Notes under the pieces: generated by a model
Told to the model about the DNA's origin: nothing
Seen by the model: only the letters and a program-made list of their open reading frames with translations
Database searches by the model: none
Program-made: the position numbers and the translations under genes
Shown here: one piece after another, positions 10,092 through 19,354 of the stretch
Layout of the letters: each line of letters opens with the position of its first letter
How positions within the stretch are numbered: the stretch's first letter is position 1
DNA from: Chryseobacterium mulctrae
GTDB lineage: Bacteria > Bacteroidota > Bacteroidia > Flavobacteriales > Weeksellaceae
DNA: 64,000 nucleotides
NCBI RefSeq assembly: GCF_006175945.1
Contig: NZ_VAJL01000001.1
Location: 4,663,916-4,727,915 of the forward strand
Direction of reading: 5' to 3'

Positions 10092-10724
10092 ATGTCTTTA
10101 GTAGGTAAAAAATTTCCAAACGTAACGATTGACGCAATGTCTGAAATGGGTGATGATCTTAGAATCAACATCTTTGAAGAAACTACAAGAAACCAACAAA
10201 AAGTGCTTTTATTCTGGTACCCAAAAGATTTTACTTTTGTTTGCCCTACTGAGCTTCACGCATTTCAAGAAGCTTTAGGTGAGTTTGAAAAAAGAAACAC
10301 TAAAGTAATCGGTGCTTCTTGTGATACAAACGAAGTACACTTTGCTTGGTTGAACGTTTCAAAAGACAACGGTGGTATTGAAGGAGTTACTTATCCGCTT
10401 TTAGCTGATACTCACAGACAATTGGCAAATTTATTAGATATTGTAGATCAGGATCTTGAATTTGACGAAGAAGGAAATGAGTATTTCACAGGTTCAAACG
10501 TAACGTACAGAGCAACTTATTTGATCGACGAAACAGGAAAAGTATTCCACGAGTCGGTAAATGATATGCCTCTAGGAAGAAACGTAAAAGAATATTTAAG
10601 ATTGATCGATGCTTATACTCACGTTCAGAAGCACGGTGAAGTTTGCCCTGCAAACTGGGAAGAAGGTAAAGATGCAATGAAAGCTGACAGAACTTCTACT
10701 GCTGAATATTTAGCTAAAAATTAA
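10092..10724 (+). CDS. 2-Cys peroxiredoxin (AhpC/Prx1 type)
   Basis: 210-aa thiol peroxidase. The peroxidatic cysteine is C51 in FTFVCPTELHAF, and the resolving cysteine is in GEVCPANWEEG near the C-terminus, so this is a typical 2-Cys enzyme working as a dimer or decamer. It reduces H2O2 and organic peroxides and is probably recycled by the thioredoxin encoded just downstream. It has its own promoter and a repeat-rich terminator region after it. Confidence 0.92.
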   Translation: MSLVGKKFPNVTIDAMSEMGDDLRINIFEETTRNQQKVLLFWYPKDFTFVCPTELHAFQEALGEFEKRNTKVIGASCDTNEVHFAWLNVSKDNGGIEGVTYPLLADTHRQLANLLDIVDQDLEFDEEGNEYFTGSNVTYRATYLIDETGKVFHESVNDMPLGRNVKEYLRLIDAYTHVQKHGEVCPANWEEGKDAMKADRTSTAEYLAKN

Positions 10725-10740
10725 TAAATTAAATTAATAT

Positions 10741-10859
10741 AACAATGTAGCAAAATATAATGTACCAATATAGCAATGTAGCAGTTTACCAATATTTTGG
10801 ATCTGTTAAGTTTAATTGTTACACGGGTAAATTATTAGATTGCTACATTGTTTTTTTTT
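10741..10859. repeat. Intergenic palindromic repeat with T-run (possible terminator)
   Basis: A perfect 13-bp inverted repeat, AACAATGTAGCAA (10741-10753) and TTGCTACATTGTT (10840-10852), encloses about 86 bp and is followed by a T-run. Inside are further AATGTAGCA / AATGTACCA units (for example 10775-10783). It sits between the peroxiredoxin and thioredoxin genes and looks like a dispersed REP/MITE-like intergenic element that may also end transcription. Confidence 0.55.
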
Positions 10860-10874
10860 CTAAAAAAATAAACA

Positions 10875-11180
10875 ATGTATACAGAATTAACAGAAGATAC
10901 GTTACAAAATATCGTTAACGAAAACGAAAAAGTAGTGGTACAATACGGCGCAACATGGTGCGGTAACTGCAGAATCATGAAGCCTAAATTCAAAAAACTG
11001 GCAGCAGAAAATGACGCAATTCCTTTTCTATATGTAGACGCTGAAAAATTACCTGAAAGCAGAAAATTAGCAAAAGTTGACAACTTACCTACTTTCGCAA
11101 TTTTCAAAAATGGTGAATTGGTCAACCAAGTACAGTCTAACCAAGCTGAAAGTTTAATTAACTTATTTAATGAATTGTAA
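10875..11180 (+). CDS. Thioredoxin family protein
   Basis: 101-aa cytoplasmic thioredoxin with active site ATWCGNCRIMKP (CGNC rather than CGPC) and the cis-proline segment NLPTFAIF. It probably reduces the peroxiredoxin encoded upstream or other disulfides. The next gene starts 2 nt after its stop codon, so the two are an operon. Confidence 0.88.
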   Translation: MYTELTEDTLQNIVNENEKVVVQYGATWCGNCRIMKPKFKKLAAENDAIPFLYVDAEKLPESRKLAKVDNLPTFAIFKNGELVNQVQSNQAESLINLFNEL

Positions 11181-11182
11181 TT

Positions 11183-11431
11183 ATGAAATTACCAGTAATC
11201 AGACAGTTTTATCAAAACCAAACTCCGGAAAATTTAGAAAAAACTTTAGAGGTTTTAGAATCTTTCACTGAGTTTAGAGGAACTACAGAAGAAGACATGA
11301 ATGTTGCAGGTGAATTGATTACCAATATTTGCGGCGCTTTGGAAGTTCATGCCAACGTACAAAACGGAATGAGTGAAAAAGATGCTTTAAACTCTTTTGC
11401 TCAAAAGGTTTTAGGATCAATTGATAAGTAA
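11183..11431 (+). CDS. DUF6952 family small protein
   Basis: 82-aa soluble, largely helical protein whose N-terminus (MKLPVIRQFYQ) I recognise as the conserved flavobacterial family that follows thioredoxin genes. No catalytic motif is visible. The 2-nt spacing to the thioredoxin gene suggests a shared role in peroxide or thiol handling, which is inference from context only. Confidence 0.65.
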   Translation: MKLPVIRQFYQNQTPENLEKTLEVLESFTEFRGTTEEDMNVAGELITNICGALEVHANVQNGMSEKDALNSFAQKVLGSIDK

Positions 11432-11437
11432 TATTTA

Positions 11438-11540
11438 AACACTAATTCCACGAATGTTTTTTCACTAATTTGCACAAATATTTAATTTAAAAATTGTGTT
11501 ATTTGTGAGTAAATTAGTGATATTTGTGTTTAAAAACACC
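11438..11540. repeat. Imperfect palindromic intergenic repeat
   Basis: TCACTAATTTGCACAAAT (from 11462) pairs imperfectly with ATTTGTGAGTAAATTAGTGA (ending 11520), flanked by AAACACTAAT on the left and TTTGTGTTT on the right. It resembles a REP-like element, but its copy number in the genome cannot be seen here. Confidence 0.4.
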
Positions 11541-11546
11541 AAAAAT

Positions 11547-11577
11547 AAAATCCCGATGAAAAGACATCAGGATTTTT
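11547..11577. terminator. Terminator between convergent genes
   Basis: AAATCC-GATG / CATC-GGATTT hairpin with single mismatches, followed by a T-run, between the DUF6952 gene and the convergent BI-1 gene. Confidence 0.55.
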
Positions 11578-11648
11578 TGGGTTTATAAAAGTGAATTATA
11601 AAATTTTGATGAAACTCATAACTTATAATTCATCATTTTTCACTAAAA

Positions 11649-12338
11649 TTAGCTTCTTCTGCTCATTAAAATTCTTAAGATATACCAGAATAATAGCATA
11701 ATAGAGGCGAAAAGCTGTAAAGAAGCTCCAACGTACTGATCTGTTGTGTAAGAATCTTTCAGTTTACTTGTTTGATATAAAATTGTAATTGAAGCTAAGA
11801 TCACCATTCCTACCGAGAACCAAAGTCCAAGATCAAAACCGAAAATCATTCCGGCAACAATTAATCCTAAAGCAATGAATCCTCCTATTGTAATAATATT
11901 TCTAAGGAATGAAAAATCTCTTTTAGAAGTAAAAGCTACCGCAGAAACTCCTGCAAACATAGCAATTGTAAGAGTTGCCGCCTGAAAAATTAATTGACCT
12001 GTATTGGGATAAGCCATCGCCATATACATCATCGGCAAAAAGATAATTGCCTGAAGCAAAGTATAAAGAGCAAGACCTAAATACTGAGTAGATCTGCTTT
12101 GAGCTAAAGACCATTTGTTTGCTAAAAAAGAAGCCAACCAAAATATCCCTAAAACCAAAAGCCAGCTATATTTCTGCCCAACCATCATATACACTATTTC
12201 GCCCGGAACAACGGCTAATAAAACAGTTTCAACAGCAATAAATGCAAGAATTGCAAAAGCAACATGCAAATAGGTTTTTTTGTAAAAACTAGCCTTTTCT
12301 ACATCCGAAGAATGCGCGACTAAAACATCTGTCATCAT
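11649..12338 (-). CDS. Bax inhibitor-1/YccA family membrane protein
   Basis: 229-aa integral membrane protein with about seven hydrophobic helices, matching the BI-1/TMBIM fold (bacterial YetJ/YccA relatives, some of which are pH-sensitive calcium leak channels). A soluble N-terminal stretch (VAHSSDVEKASFYKKTY) precedes the first helix, and the C-terminus ends in a basic RSRRS-like tail. It shares a strand with the small exported-protein gene upstream (30-nt gap). Topology is clear; the specific function is not. Confidence 0.85.
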   Translation of the reverse strand: MMTDVLVAHSSDVEKASFYKKTYLHVAFAILAFIAVETVLLAVVPGEIVYMMVGQKYSWLLVLGIFWLASFLANKWSLAQSRSTQYLGLALYTLLQAIIFLPMMYMAMAYPNTGQLIFQAATLTIAMFAGVSAVAFTSKRDFSFLRNIITIGGFIALGLIVAGMIFGFDLGLWFSVGMVILASITILYQTSKLKDSYTTDQYVGASLQLFASIMLLFWYILRILMSRRS

Positions 12339-12367
12339 AAGTTCTCTATTTATAATTTTAATTATTT

Positions 12368-12814
12368 CTAATTACTGTAATCCGGTTTTACACCAAGAAT
12401 TTTACCGTCATTTTCAAAAATCACCGTAATCAAATCTCTCGGCGGATCATTTTTATCATCTGTATATTTATACTGAACCGAAGGATAAGTCTGATTATCG
12501 GGTAGCTTTTGATATCCTGATTGATAAACCTCAGTCTTTCTTTCAAAGCTTATTCCGCCGGAAAGCCTCTGAATCATATTTTCATCTACCAGACTCTTTA
12601 CCTTTTCAGAAATCAGAGTTCCAACCGCTTGTTTATCTGCCGTTTTTAGAGCAGAAATAAATTTAGAGAATGACTGATTATACAATTCAATTTTATCTTT
12701 GGGAATAGAGGCCGAAATATCCATTGGTGGATTTTGAACTTCCATTTTTTTCACCTCTTGTGCGAAAGCTGATGAAACCGAAAACAGACACAGAGCAACG
12801 ATTAATTTTTTCAT
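12368..12814 (-). CDS. Exported hypothetical protein (148 aa)
   Basis: The signal peptide ends at SSAFAQ. The mature part is about 130 aa of mixed alpha/beta, possibly NTF2-like (FSKFISALKTADKQAVGTLIS resembles the first helix of such folds), ending in a VIFENDGKILGV strand pair. I do not recognise the family with confidence. It lies just upstream of the BI-1 gene on the same strand. Confidence 0.55.
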   Translation of the reverse strand: MKKLIVALCLFSVSSAFAQEVKKMEVQNPPMDISASIPKDKIELYNQSFSKFISALKTADKQAVGTLISEKVKSLVDENMIQRLSGGISFERKTEVYQSGYQKLPDNQTYPSVQYKYTDDKNDPPRDLITVIFENDGKILGVKPDYSN

Positions 12815-12861
12815 TTTTATGAGATATTTAAATTTGGCTGACCTAATTTAAGCTAAATAAA

Positions 12862-13896
12862 TTAAATAACCTCCAAAAACTTCATCGTATCTACATTATC
12901 TGCATAAGTATTCAATCCAGGATTTTGTGCTTCTCCGAATTGAATTGAATCAATTCCCAGCTCATTTTTAGCAACAACACACTGAATATTTTCTTCATTT
13001 TCAGCAATAAAATCTTTCACTTCATCCAAAGAAGAATATCTGCTGAAATTAATCACAGAAAGCGGACTGAATAATTGAGCGTCTTCTTTCAACATTACAA
13101 AATTATTATCCCAGAATTTGTCCTGATTTAAAAGATAAACCGCTCTATTGTAATCGTAATTATTGGCGTATTTGTTATGATTAATGATTTCTTTAAAGTC
13201 TAAGAAACTCTCAAACAATCTGTCGATTACAAAATCCTGCGGAATAAAAATTCGGGTCACATTTCTGCATCCTAAACCAAAATACTGGAAAATATCATGA
13301 GCCAAAAGTTTCAGTTCTTCTTCCGTCTCATCACCTTTTAAAACAGCAATCGAGGTTCTGTTTTTACGGATAATGCTTAGATGATTCTTAAAGTAATATT
13401 CCAGGTATCTTGCAGTATTATTGCTTCCTGTTGCAATTACAGCGTCAAAATTTTCTAATCTTTCTACAAATTCAAAATCAATTGTTTCCTCAGAAAATTC
13501 GTTCCATTTTTTAAGTAAAAAAGGAAGCATTGTTTTGTCTTTTGATGATAACTTGATCAAAGGAATGTGATTGCTTAAGATCACAGAGATCACATCATGT
13601 AATCCTACCAAAGGAATGTTTCCGGCAAGAATTAACCCTACTTTTTTTGAAGTTTTAGATGGTGAATAGTGTTGCAGCCATTCATTTATATTTTCTTCTG
13701 TCAGCAATTCAGACCATTGCTTCAAAGCATATTTCTGATTATCAGCCGTAAACCACGGATTTTCAATTTCTGATTTCTTCAATACTTGTTGAAATTCAAC
13801 ATCATTCTCATTATAATATTCAGAATTCTTTGCTAAAAACTCTTTTATATAAGCACTTAATTTATTTAGGCCTAAAACTCTACTTTCGATATTCAT
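12862..13896 (-). CDS. Acyl-CoA reductase (LuxC-like)
   Basis: 344-aa protein of the LuxC/acyl-CoA reductase family in the aldehyde dehydrogenase superfamily. Seen: VGLILAGNIPLVGLHDV nucleotide-binding-like segment, AVIATGSNNTARYLEYYF, and the cysteine region YFGLGCRNVTRIF, where the active-site Cys should lie. It would reduce acyl-CoA to aldehyde with NADPH. It is divergent from the ferredoxin gene with a 59-nt shared promoter region, a pairing common in flavobacteria. The physiological substrate is unknown. Confidence 0.78.
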   Translation of the reverse strand: MNIESRVLGLNKLSAYIKEFLAKNSEYYNENDVEFQQVLKKSEIENPWFTADNQKYALKQWSELLTEENINEWLQHYSPSKTSKKVGLILAGNIPLVGLHDVISVILSNHIPLIKLSSKDKTMLPFLLKKWNEFSEETIDFEFVERLENFDAVIATGSNNTARYLEYYFKNHLSIIRKNRTSIAVLKGDETEEELKLLAHDIFQYFGLGCRNVTRIFIPQDFVIDRLFESFLDFKEIINHNKYANNYDYNRAVYLLNQDKFWDNNFVMLKEDAQLFSPLSVINFSRYSSLDEVKDFIAENEENIQCVVAKNELGIDSIQFGEAQNPGLNTYADNVDTMKFLEVI

Positions 13897-13924
13897 AATT
13901 ACTGTAAAATTGGGGAATATTTTG

Positions 13925-13932
13925 TAATTTTG
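13925..13932 (+). promoter_or_regulatory. -7 promoter box of ferredoxin gene
   Basis: TAATTTTG matches TAnnTTTG, 23 nt before the ferredoxin ATG. Confidence 0.45.
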
Positions 13933-13955
13933 TGCAAATTTAAAAAAAATTAGCG

Positions 13956-14306
13956 ATGGCTATTAAAATAACTGATGAATGCATTAATTGTGGGGCTTGC
14001 GAACCAGAATGTCCAAACAATGCAATATATGAAGGAGCGGTAGATTGGAAAGCATCCGAGGGTACTGAACTTTCAGGAACTGTAACTTTACCATCAGGTC
14101 TTACAGTTGACGCAGATGCACCACAGGAACCTGTGAGTGACGATGTTTATTTTATTGTAACAGATAAGTGTACAGAATGTAAAGGCTTCCATGAGGAGCC
14201 ACAGTGTGCCGCGGTTTGCCCGGTAGATTGCTGTGTTCCTGATGAAGATCATGTAGAATCTGACGAAGCTTTGCTAAATAAAAAAGCTTTCTTACACGGT
14301 GAATAA
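13956..14306 (+). CDS. 4Fe-4S dicluster ferredoxin
   Basis: 116-aa electron carrier. The first cluster ligands are in CINCGACEPECPNNA; the second set is split around CTECKGFHEEPQCAAVCPVDCC, with a 7-residue insertion typical of YfhL-like and Azotobacter-type dicluster ferredoxins. A roughly 40-aa insert lies between the two halves. It is divergent from the acyl-CoA reductase gene and is followed by a strong hairpin. Confidence 0.88.
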   Translation: MAIKITDECINCGACEPECPNNAIYEGAVDWKASEGTELSGTVTLPSGLTVDADAPQEPVSDDVYFIVTDKCTECKGFHEEPQCAAVCPVDCCVPDEDHVESDEALLNKKAFLHGE

Positions 14307-14308
14307 AA

Positions 14309-14344
14309 ACTACCGTCTCATAGATTATGAGACGGTTTTATTTT
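14309..14344 (+). terminator. Terminator after ferredoxin gene
   Basis: CCGTCTCAT / ATGAGACGG stem followed by TTTTATTTT. Confidence 0.75.
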
Positions 14345-14434
14345 ATATTTAAATTAAATCTCTTCAAATAGTAATAATGAAACCGCAAATTTTCTCTATC
14401 TTGAGTAAAATTTGCAAAAACAACAAGTAAAATT

Positions 14435-15499
14435 ATGAGCAAAAAGCACAATTTCAGCGCAGGACCATGTATCTTACCTCAGGAAGTATTTGAAAAATCG
14501 GCAGAAGCTATTTTAGATTTCAACGGGATTGGTTTATCAATTCTTGAGATTTCGCACAGAAGTAAAGATTTTGTTGCAGTAATGGATGAAGCTCGTGCTA
14601 TTGTAAAAAGACTGATGAATCTTGGTGATGATTATGAAGTTTTGTATTTGGGAGGCGGTGCAAGTCTTCAGTTTGCAATGGTGCCTTACAATTTAATGAA
14701 AGTAGGCGGAAAAGCTGCTTATCTTGATACAGGAACTTGGGCTGCAGGAGCTATAAAAGAGGCTAAAAAAGTAGGAAGTGTAGATATTGTAGGTTCTTCT
14801 AAAGAAGAAAACTACTCTTTCATTCCTAAAGATTATAAAATAGGTGCAGAATATGATTATTTCCACTGTACCTCAAACAATACAATCTACGGAACTCAAA
14901 TGAAAACTTTCCCTGAAGTAGAGACTTTGATGGTTTGTGATATGAGTTCTGATATTTTCTCAAGACAATTAGATTTCTCTAAATTTGATTTAATCTACGC
15001 CGGAGCTCAGAAAAACATGGGACCTGCAGGTGTAACTTTAGTGGTTGTAAAAAAGGAAATTCTTGAAAAATCAGGAAGAGAAAATATGCCTTCTTATTTC
15101 GATTATTCTCAGCACATTGCAAAAGAATCAATGTACAATACTCCACCGGTTTTCCCTGTTTATGCATCTTTATTGACTTTACAATATTTAGAAAAAAACG
15201 GAGGAATTGCAGCGGCAGAAGCAAGAAATGAAGCGAAAGCTAAATTATTATACGACGAAATAGATTCAAATCCTTTATTTGAAACATTTTGTGTAAAAGA
15301 AGACCGTTCATTGATGAATGTTTCTTTTAAATTAACAGACGAAACCAAGAAAGAAGAATTTGATGCGGCATGGAAAGCTGCGGGAATCAATGGATTAAAC
15401 GGACACAGAAGTTTGGGAGGTTACAGAGCAAGTATGTATAACGCATTGCCAATAGAAAGTGTACAGGTTTTGGTGGATCTAATGAAATCTATTAAGTAA
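14435..15499 (+). CDS. serC: Phosphoserine aminotransferase
   Basis: 354-aa PLP enzyme for the second step of serine synthesis (3-phosphohydroxypyruvate to phosphoserine), also used in B6 synthesis. Seen: NFSAGPCILP N-terminus, LYLGGGASLQF phosphate-binding loop, CDMSSDIFSR, and YAGAQKNMGPAG with the Schiff-base lysine. The C-terminal GLNGHRSLGGYRASMYNA holds the substrate-binding residues. It is followed by serA and a DUF1015 gene on the same strand. Confidence 0.95.
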   Translation: MSKKHNFSAGPCILPQEVFEKSAEAILDFNGIGLSILEISHRSKDFVAVMDEARAIVKRLMNLGDDYEVLYLGGGASLQFAMVPYNLMKVGGKAAYLDTGTWAAGAIKEAKKVGSVDIVGSSKEENYSFIPKDYKIGAEYDYFHCTSNNTIYGTQMKTFPEVETLMVCDMSSDIFSRQLDFSKFDLIYAGAQKNMGPAGVTLVVVKKEILEKSGRENMPSYFDYSQHIAKESMYNTPPVFPVYASLLTLQYLEKNGGIAAAEARNEAKAKLLYDEIDSNPLFETFCVKEDRSLMNVSFKLTDETKKEEFDAAWKAAGINGLNGHRSLGGYRASMYNALPIESVQVLVDLMKSIK

Positions 15500-15623
15500 T
15501 TTTAGAATTAAAAAATTCAAAGATTAAAAGATTATTATCATTGTTAAAATTTTCTTAATTTGCGACCCGATTTTAATTTTTAAATATTTTATTTTTTAAT
15601 CTTTAAGTCAAATTTAATAATAA

Positions 15624-16583
15624 ATGAGAGTTTTAGCTAACGACGGAATCTCCAAAGCTGGAGAGATCGCTTTAAAAGAAGCAGGAATTGAGTTACTCGA
15701 CAATAGAGTTGCTCAGGATCACGTTATCAATTTCATTAATGAAAATAACGTAGATGTTCTTTTGGTGCGAAGTGCTACCAAAGTTAGACAAGATTTGATT
15801 GACGCTTGTCCGAATCTTAAAATCATCGGAAGAGGCGGAATCGGTATGGATAATATCGACGTTGAATATGCTATTGAAAAAGGATTATATGTCATCAATA
15901 CACCAACTGCTTCATCAAAATCGGTGGCAGAGTTGGTTTTTGCACATTTCTTTTCTTTAGCGAGATTTTTACATGAATCGAATAGATTAATGCCATTGGA
16001 AGGAGATACTCATTTCAATGCGATGAAGAAATCTTTCAGCAAAGCGTACGAGCTTTCGGGCAAAACTTTAGGAGTAATTGGTTTCGGAAGTATCGGTCAA
16101 GAAGTAGTAAAAATGGGAATTTCTTTAGGAATGAAAGTAAAAGTTCTGACCAGAAAACCCAGAACTGAAGTTTTAAGTTTAGAATTTTTCGACGGTCAAA
16201 AACTAAATTTTGAAATTACTTCTACGAATGATACCGAAGAGTTTTTAAAAGATACAGACTTTATCAGTATCAATACACCAAAAACTGACGAGTATATTAT
16301 TGATACTCCGCAGTTTGAAAAAATGAAAGATGGAGTTTACATCGTTAATACCGCAAGAGGAGGTGTCATTAATGAAGTTACTTTGCTCGATTTTATAGAA
16401 TCTGGTAAAGTTGCAGGAGCCGCTCTTGATGTCTTTGAAAACGAACCGTCGCCTGAACTGATTTTACTGATGAATCCGAACCTGTCTCTTACACCGCATT
16501 TAGGAGGAAATACCATAGATGCACAAGAAAAAATCGGTGTAGAACTTGCCCATCAGATTATTGAAATTAAAAAGAAACTATAA
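15624..16583 (+). CDS. serA: D-3-phosphoglycerate dehydrogenase (short form)
   Basis: 319-aa NAD-dependent D-2-hydroxyacid dehydrogenase. The Rossmann motif is LGVIGFGSIGQEVVKMG; the catalytic Arg lies in VNTARGGVI, the Glu in the VFENEPSPEL region and the His in LTPHLGGNT. It lacks the C-terminal ACT domain, as in short SerA proteins. Position between serC and DUF1015 supports a serine-synthesis role (first step, 3-phosphoglycerate oxidation). Confidence 0.9.
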   Translation: MRVLANDGISKAGEIALKEAGIELLDNRVAQDHVINFINENNVDVLLVRSATKVRQDLIDACPNLKIIGRGGIGMDNIDVEYAIEKGLYVINTPTASSKSVAELVFAHFFSLARFLHESNRLMPLEGDTHFNAMKKSFSKAYELSGKTLGVIGFGSIGQEVVKMGISLGMKVKVLTRKPRTEVLSLEFFDGQKLNFEITSTNDTEEFLKDTDFISINTPKTDEYIIDTPQFEKMKDGVYIVNTARGGVINEVTLLDFIESGKVAGAALDVFENEPSPELILLMNPNLSLTPHLGGNTIDAQEKIGVELAHQIIEIKKKL

Positions 16584-16590
16584 ATTATAT

Positions 16591-17835
16591 ATGCCAGTTT
16601 TTAAACCTTTCCGTGGAATACGACCTCATAAAGATCATGAGGCAACGTTTCCTACTCATCCTTTAGATAATTTCACACAAGCTGAAATTGCTGAAAAAGC
16701 ACAAAAAGAAAAAACTTACATCAATATGATTAAACCCTATGTTGTAAGTAAATCTAAAGATGTCGACCGGAATTTAAGGAAAATCCGTACTACTTTTGAA
16801 GAACTTCTGGAAGACAAAACCTTAGTTCAGGATAGCTCTGCCTATTATCTTTATGAGCAGATTTATCCAAACAAACAGATATTCAGAGGCCTTCTTGGCT
16901 TATCGAGTATTGAAGATTTCTGGAACGGAAAAATAAAAAGGCACGAAAGTACCATTCCTCAAAGAAAAGAAAAGCTGGCGCATTATCTTGATAAAGTGAA
17001 TCTTCAGGCAGAACCTGTTTTGCTGACTTATCCGTCAAATTCAAAAATTGAATTATTGATGAATCATGAAGAGAAAAATGTTCCGATTTTCAATCATGTT
17101 GACACGATTGGGATCAGACATAAAATCTGGAGGATTGATAACCGTTTGAAATTACAACAATTCAAAGAAGTGATCGATCAGATCGAATCTTTTTATATTG
17201 CCGATGGTCACCATAGAATTGGTTCTACAGCGCTTCACGCAAAGCGTCTTAAAGAAAAAAACAAACGCCACAACGGAACTGAAGCGTATAATTTTGTCTA
17301 TAGTTTTATTGTTTCTAATCAATCCATTAAAATTCACGATTACAACAGAATTCTGAGCAGCATTGGAGATTTATCAACTGAAGATTTCTTGAAAAAATTG
17401 GAGAAGTATTTCCTTATTCACGAGAAAGATCAGACTCCGTACTACCCTTCTCAGAAATTCCATATTTCAATGTATTTGGATGGGAAATTCTATTCACTTC
17501 ACGTAAAACACGATTTGCGTTCTCCGGAAATGTCTCTTGATAATTTGGATCATCATATTTTAGATAAATATATCATTAAAGATATCTTAAATATTGAAGA
17601 TTCTGACAGCTCAGATCAGATTATGTATGTGAAAGGAACTTCCAATATTGAAGGAATCAATCTGTTGAAAGAAAAAATTGACAATGGCGAAGGAAAAGTA
17701 GGTTTCGGGATCTATCCTGTAAGCTTTAATGATATGATTAAAATATCAGATTTAAAGCTTCGTATGCCTCCAAAATGTACATTTATTGAGCCTAAACTGG
17801 TTACTGCATTATTAATGTACGATATGAAGCCATAA
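16591..17835 (+). CDS. DUF1015 domain-containing protein
   Basis: 414-aa cytoplasmic protein. DUF1015 hallmarks are present: PFRGIRPHKD at the N-terminus and IADGHHRIGSTALHAKR in the middle. Members are predicted to be kinase-like or ADP-dependent enzymes related to serine metabolism; some archaeal relatives phosphorylate free serine. The ATG at 16591 is preferred because the longer reading frame overlaps the end of serA. It starts 7 nt after serA, so the two are surely co-transcribed. Confidence 0.85.
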   Translation: MPVFKPFRGIRPHKDHEATFPTHPLDNFTQAEIAEKAQKEKTYINMIKPYVVSKSKDVDRNLRKIRTTFEELLEDKTLVQDSSAYYLYEQIYPNKQIFRGLLGLSSIEDFWNGKIKRHESTIPQRKEKLAHYLDKVNLQAEPVLLTYPSNSKIELLMNHEEKNVPIFNHVDTIGIRHKIWRIDNRLKLQQFKEVIDQIESFYIADGHHRIGSTALHAKRLKEKNKRHNGTEAYNFVYSFIVSNQSIKIHDYNRILSSIGDLSTEDFLKKLEKYFLIHEKDQTPYYPSQKFHISMYLDGKFYSLHVKHDLRSPEMSLDNLDHHILDKYIIKDILNIEDSDSSDQIMYVKGTSNIEGINLLKEKIDNGEGKVGFGIYPVSFNDMIKISDLKLRMPPKCTFIEPKLVTALLMYDMKP

Positions 17836-17887
17836 TTATCTATTTTTTATTTATTTTTATGCTCCGAAAAGAAAACGGTCAGTAAAA

Positions 17888-19288
17888 ATGAAAAAAATCT
17901 TACTCATCATATTTCCACTCTTTTTGAGTGGATTTTTATTTTCCCAGAAAAAAACTCCGGCAAAAAAGCCAAAACCTATTCCTAAATTCAACTATCACGA
18001 AGAATTTAAGAAAATCTCTGACGAAATTTTTCTTCACGGAACTGCTTACGACAATATTGGTGAATTAACCAAAGGAATCGGTTCAAGATTCAGTGCGACA
18101 CCAGGTTACGCAAAAGCTACAGAATGGGCTGAAAAAAACTTAAAAGAAGCCGGTGCAGAAAATATCTGGAAACAGGAAGTGAGAGTTCCGATTTGGATCA
18201 GAGGCAAAGAATCTTTACAAATAAAAACCTCAAGCGGTGATTGGAAAACCATAAAAATGCTTTCTTTTGGAAACTCAGAAGGGACAAAAGGAAAAGATTT
18301 AATTGCGGATATTCTTTTGGTGAAAGATGTTCAGGAACTGGTGAATCTTAGGGCTTCCGAAGCAAAAGATAAAATCATTTTTGTCAACTACCCTATCGAT
18401 CCTACGGTAATTAGTACAGTAGATTCTTATATGATCGCAGCCAAATCTAAGCTTATTTCTGCGTCTGTTATCGGTCAGAAAGGAGCAAAAGCTTTGATCA
18501 TTAGATCATTAACCACGGCTTCAGATGATATTCCGCATGCAAAACAAGTGTATTACGAACCGGATGATAAAACAAGAATTCCGGCAATGACCATTGGAGT
18601 TCGTTCTGCTGATGAACTTGAAGCTCTTCTAAAGAAAACGTCTGTTAAAGCCAAAATTAATATGTCTGCCGAATCAAAAGGTGAAACAATCAATCACAAT
18701 ATCATTGGTGAAATTCCAGGAAAAAAAGATTCTAAAGTAATTGTTCTCGGAGCCCAGCTCGATTCATGGGATTTTGCAGAAGGTGCTCATGATGACGGAA
18801 CCGGAGTGGTACAATGTATGGAAGTTTTACGAACGTTTAAAGCTTTAGGGTACGATAACAATCACACGATTAGAGTTGTTCTTTACGCCAACAGTGAAAA
18901 TGGCGGAATGGGTCGCGAAACGTATGCAATGAGTGTAAAAAAGAAAGAAGAAAAACATATTCTGGCTTTAGGAAGTGATTCCGGAGGATATTCTCCTAGA
19001 GGTTTTTCTTTAGACATGTCACCACAGAGAAGAAGGCTTATTTTCGAATGGAAAAACTACTTTTTACCTTATGGAATCTATGATTTCGACCAAACTTATG
19101 CAATTCAGGATATTGCACCCTTGAAAAAATTAGATATTCCTTTGGCAGAAATGGTGGTCGATACGCAACGTTATTTCGATTATCATCACTCTGAAAAGGA
19201 TACTTTCGATAAAGTTAATAAAAGAGAATTATTACTTGGAGCAGTTGCGATGACGCAGTTTGTTTTTATGATTGATAAAAACTGGTAG
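17888..19288 (+). CDS. M28-family peptidase paralogue, probably inactive
   Basis: 466-aa exported protein with the fold of M28 carboxypeptidase-Q-like enzymes, including a PA-domain insert. Compared with its paralogue at 19757, key residues are changed: the metal His of GGHLDSW is Gln (GAQLDSW), and the catalytic Glu of ANEENG is Ser (ANSENG). The HDDGTG Asp and the YHHSEKDT His remain. Family knowledge says loss of the first metal His and the general-base Glu should abolish hydrolysis, so it may be a binding or regulatory pseudoenzyme. A signal peptide (LFLSGFLFSQ) and a Lys/Pro-rich linker precede the domain. Confidence 0.8.
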   Translation: MKKILLIIFPLFLSGFLFSQKKTPAKKPKPIPKFNYHEEFKKISDEIFLHGTAYDNIGELTKGIGSRFSATPGYAKATEWAEKNLKEAGAENIWKQEVRVPIWIRGKESLQIKTSSGDWKTIKMLSFGNSEGTKGKDLIADILLVKDVQELVNLRASEAKDKIIFVNYPIDPTVISTVDSYMIAAKSKLISASVIGQKGAKALIIRSLTTASDDIPHAKQVYYEPDDKTRIPAMTIGVRSADELEALLKKTSVKAKINMSAESKGETINHNIIGEIPGKKDSKVIVLGAQLDSWDFAEGAHDDGTGVVQCMEVLRTFKALGYDNNHTIRVVLYANSENGGMGRETYAMSVKKKEEKHILALGSDSGGYSPRGFSLDMSPQRRRLIFEWKNYFLPYGIYDFDQTYAIQDIAPLKKLDIPLAEMVVDTQRYFDYHHSEKDTFDKVNKRELLLGAVAMTQFVFMIDKNW

Positions 19289-19354
19289 AAAATTACACTT
19301 CAAGTTATAAAAATCATTACTAAATAATATTAAAAGCCAAATCAAAAAACTATA

